Assembly: GCA_038209235.1 (NCBI GenBank)
Contig: JBBQXX010000173.1
Span: forward strand, 1-5,751
Origin: Blastomonas sp038209235
GTDB lineage: Bacteria > Pseudomonadota > Alphaproteobacteria > Sphingomonadales > Sphingomonadaceae
Length of the DNA stretch: 5,751 nt
Reading direction: 5' to 3'
Made by a program: the position numbers and the translations under genes. The notes beneath the pieces were generated by a model. The model saw only the letters and a list, made by a program, of their open reading frames with translations. It was not told the origin of the DNA and ran no database searches. Shown here piece after piece: positions 4,490 through 5,751 of this stretch (positions are counted from its first letter, which is position 1; every line of letters begins with the position of its first letter).

Positions 4490-5751
4490 ATGGCCCATTT
4501 CGATCCCAAAACCTTTCGCAACGCATTGGGGCAATTTGCCACCGGTGTGACCATCGTCACCACGCGGGATGCAGCCGGCAACGCGGTTGGGGTAACCGCC
4601 AACAGCTTCAATTCGGTCTCGCTCGATCCGCCGTTGGTGCTGTGGTCGCTGGCGCGGTCGGCCCGGTCGATGGAGGCGTTTGAACAGGCGGGGCATTTTG
4701 CCGTGCATATCCTCGCCAGCGATCAGGATCATCTCTCCAACCTGTTCGCATCGAAGGTTGCAGACAAGTTCGCTGGGCTTGAGGTCGGCAGCGATGGCCC
4801 GCCCCGGATCGACGGATGTTCAGCGCGGCTGGTGTGTGAAACGCGCCATATGTACGAAGGCGGCGATCATGTGATCATGGTCGGTGAGGTCAAGGATTAC
4901 GAGAGCGAGGGCAAGCCGCCGCTGCTGTTTCACGGTGGCGGATATGCTGACCGGATCTTGCGTGAGACCCCCACCGATACGCCGGCGGTGCTGTATGCGG
5001 TGGAGGGTCGGATCGCGACAATTACATTGAATCGGCCCGACGCGCGCAACGCGCTGTCAGAAGAGGTGATCGGCGCATTGGTGGCGACGCTGGAGGCTGC
5101 CGATGCTGACCCGGGTATCGATTGTGCTATCCTCACCGGGGCGGGGCTGAGCTTCTGTGCTGGTGGCAATATCAAGCAGATCAAGGCGTTGACGTCTGAA
5201 CATCACATGACTCCGATGCAGCTTGAAAACTGGTATCGCACGCAGATCCAGCGGATACCGGTGACCATGGACCGTTTGTCGGTGCCGGTGATAGCTGCTG
5301 TGCGTGGTCACGCAATCGGCGCGGGCTGCGACCTTGCGAGCATGGCCGATATCCGGATTGCCGCCGATGATGCGGTGTTTGCCGAGAGTTTCTTGCGGGT
5401 CGGGATCATTCCGGGTGATGGCGGCGCGTGGCTGTTGCCCAGGATCATCGGCATGGCCAGGGCCAGCCAGATGATGCTGACCGGTGAGTTTATCGATGCC
5501 GCAAAGGCAGAGCGCTATGGTCTGGTGTCGGAGGTGGTGCCGGTTGATGCGCTGATGACCCGCGCCATGGAACTGGCCCGGATGGTTGCGCAGTTCCCGC
5601 CCTCGGCTGTTCGCAAGACAAAGCGGCTGCTCAAGGATGCGCGCGATGTATCGCTGGTCGAGCATCTCGATCAGGCGGCGATCTGGCAGGGCGTTTTGCA
5701 ACAGATGGATGACCACCGGGAGGCGATCGACGCCATTTTAGAGAAGCGCGC
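4490..5751 (+). CDS. Flavin reductase - crotonase (enoyl-CoA hydratase/isomerase) fusion, 3' end beyond window
   Basis: One unbroken frame of 420 codons reaches the right edge without a stop. Residues 1-152 are a complete HpaC/RutF-like flavin reductase domain: FRNALGQFATGVTIVTT (9-25), VGVTANSFNSVSLDPPLVLW (33-52, flavin-binding strand and loop), FAVHILASDQ (70-79), DKFAGL (92-97), DHVIMVGEV (126-134) and the closing PLLFHGGGY (144-152). Such enzymes use NAD(P)H to supply reduced flavin to a monooxygenase. A linker of about 10-12 residues (RETPTDTP) leads to a crotonase domain from about 165: VEGRIATITLNRPDARNAL (171-189), first oxyanion-hole segment SFCAGGNIKQ (221-230), second GHAIGAGCDLA (273-283), VGIIPGDGGAWLLPR (304-318), GLVSEVVP (344-351), and the family-typical tail DHREAIDAILEKR (408-420). 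Only a few residues should be missing. The catalytic glutamates of rat hydratase (E144, E164) correspond to D281 and F301. The start at 4490 fits family N-termini. Substrates and partner monooxygenase are unknown. Confidence 0.9.
   Translation, partial: MAHFDPKTFRNALGQFATGVTIVTTRDAAGNAVGVTANSFNSVSLDPPLVLWSLARSARSMEAFEQAGHFAVHILASDQDHLSNLFASKVADKFAGLEVGSDGPPRIDGCSARLVCETRHMYEGGDHVIMVGEVKDYESEGKPPLLFHGGGYADRILRETPTDTPAVLYAVEGRIATITLNRPDARNALSEEVIGALVATLEAADADPGIDCAILTGAGLSFCAGGNIKQIKALTSEHHMTPMQLENWYRTQIQRIPVTMDRLSVPVIAAVRGHAIGAGCDLASMADIRIAADDAVFAESFLRVGIIPGDGGAWLLPRIIGMARASQMMLTGEFIDAAKAERYGLVSEVVPVDALMTRAMELARMVAQFPPSAVRKTKRLLKDARDVSLVEHLDQAAIWQGVLQQMDDHREAIDAILEKR

Noticed and set aside
4035..4550. 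Plus-strand open frame antisense to the DUF3667-like gene and overlapping the fusion start
   Set aside because: The minus strand shows a coherent membrane protein with four helices and familiar segments. The plus-strand frame has no recognisable motif and ends out of frame inside the flavin reductase start.
5057..5716. Long open minus-strand frame antisense to the crotonase domain
   Set aside because: The plus strand there encodes unmistakable crotonase motifs; the antisense product is His/Arg-rich with no recognisable domain. It is a by-product of GC-rich codon use.
1..5751. Mobile elements, CRISPR arrays, tRNA or rRNA genes
   Set aside because: No transposase or integrase motifs, no regularly spaced repeats and no tRNA-like cloverleaf or CCA-type ends were seen on either strand.

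Overview
The window reads as chromosomal DNA of an alphaproteobacterium, most likely a sphingomonad (Sphingomonadaceae/Erythrobacteraceae). The reasons are the moderately high GC content, a TonB-dependent receptor of the Xanthomonas/Caulobacter type, a membrane protein with the C-terminal half of DUF3667-type proteins, and an HpaC-like flavin reductase domain with wording typical of this group. This is recognition by eye; no database search was run.

Layout: (1) positions 1-170, minus strand: the start of a lipoprotein gene running off the left edge. (2) 171-350: a divergent intergenic region with two clean dyads (263-280 and 318-332). (3) 351-3113, plus: a complete 920-residue outer-membrane TonB-dependent receptor. 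(4) 3114-3253: a spacer with a hairpin, a short dyad and a weak -10-like box. (5) 3254-3658, plus: a small hot-dog acyl-CoA thioesterase. (6) 3672-4451, minus: a four-helix membrane protein that looks like a DUF3667-type protein lacking its N-terminal half; it converges on the thioesterase. (7) 4490 to the right edge, plus: one uninterrupted frame encoding a full flavin reductase domain followed by a nearly full crotonase (enoyl-CoA hydratase/isomerase) domain. Only 38 bp separate its start from the divergent membrane-protein start.

The most unusual item is the flavin reductase-crotonase fusion. Each half is easily recognised, they meet at domain borders with a linker of about 10-12 residues, and there is no stop or convincing internal start between them. 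The crotonase half has Asp and Phe where classical enoyl-CoA hydratases have their two catalytic glutamates, so it may be an isomerase or another acyl-CoA-handling enzyme. With the thioesterase nearby, the right half of the window points to acyl-CoA chemistry, possibly coupled to a two-component flavin monooxygenase encoded elsewhere. The left half (lipoprotein plus receptor) is an envelope uptake module of unknown substrate. There is no sign of a mobile element, CRISPR array, tRNA or rRNA.
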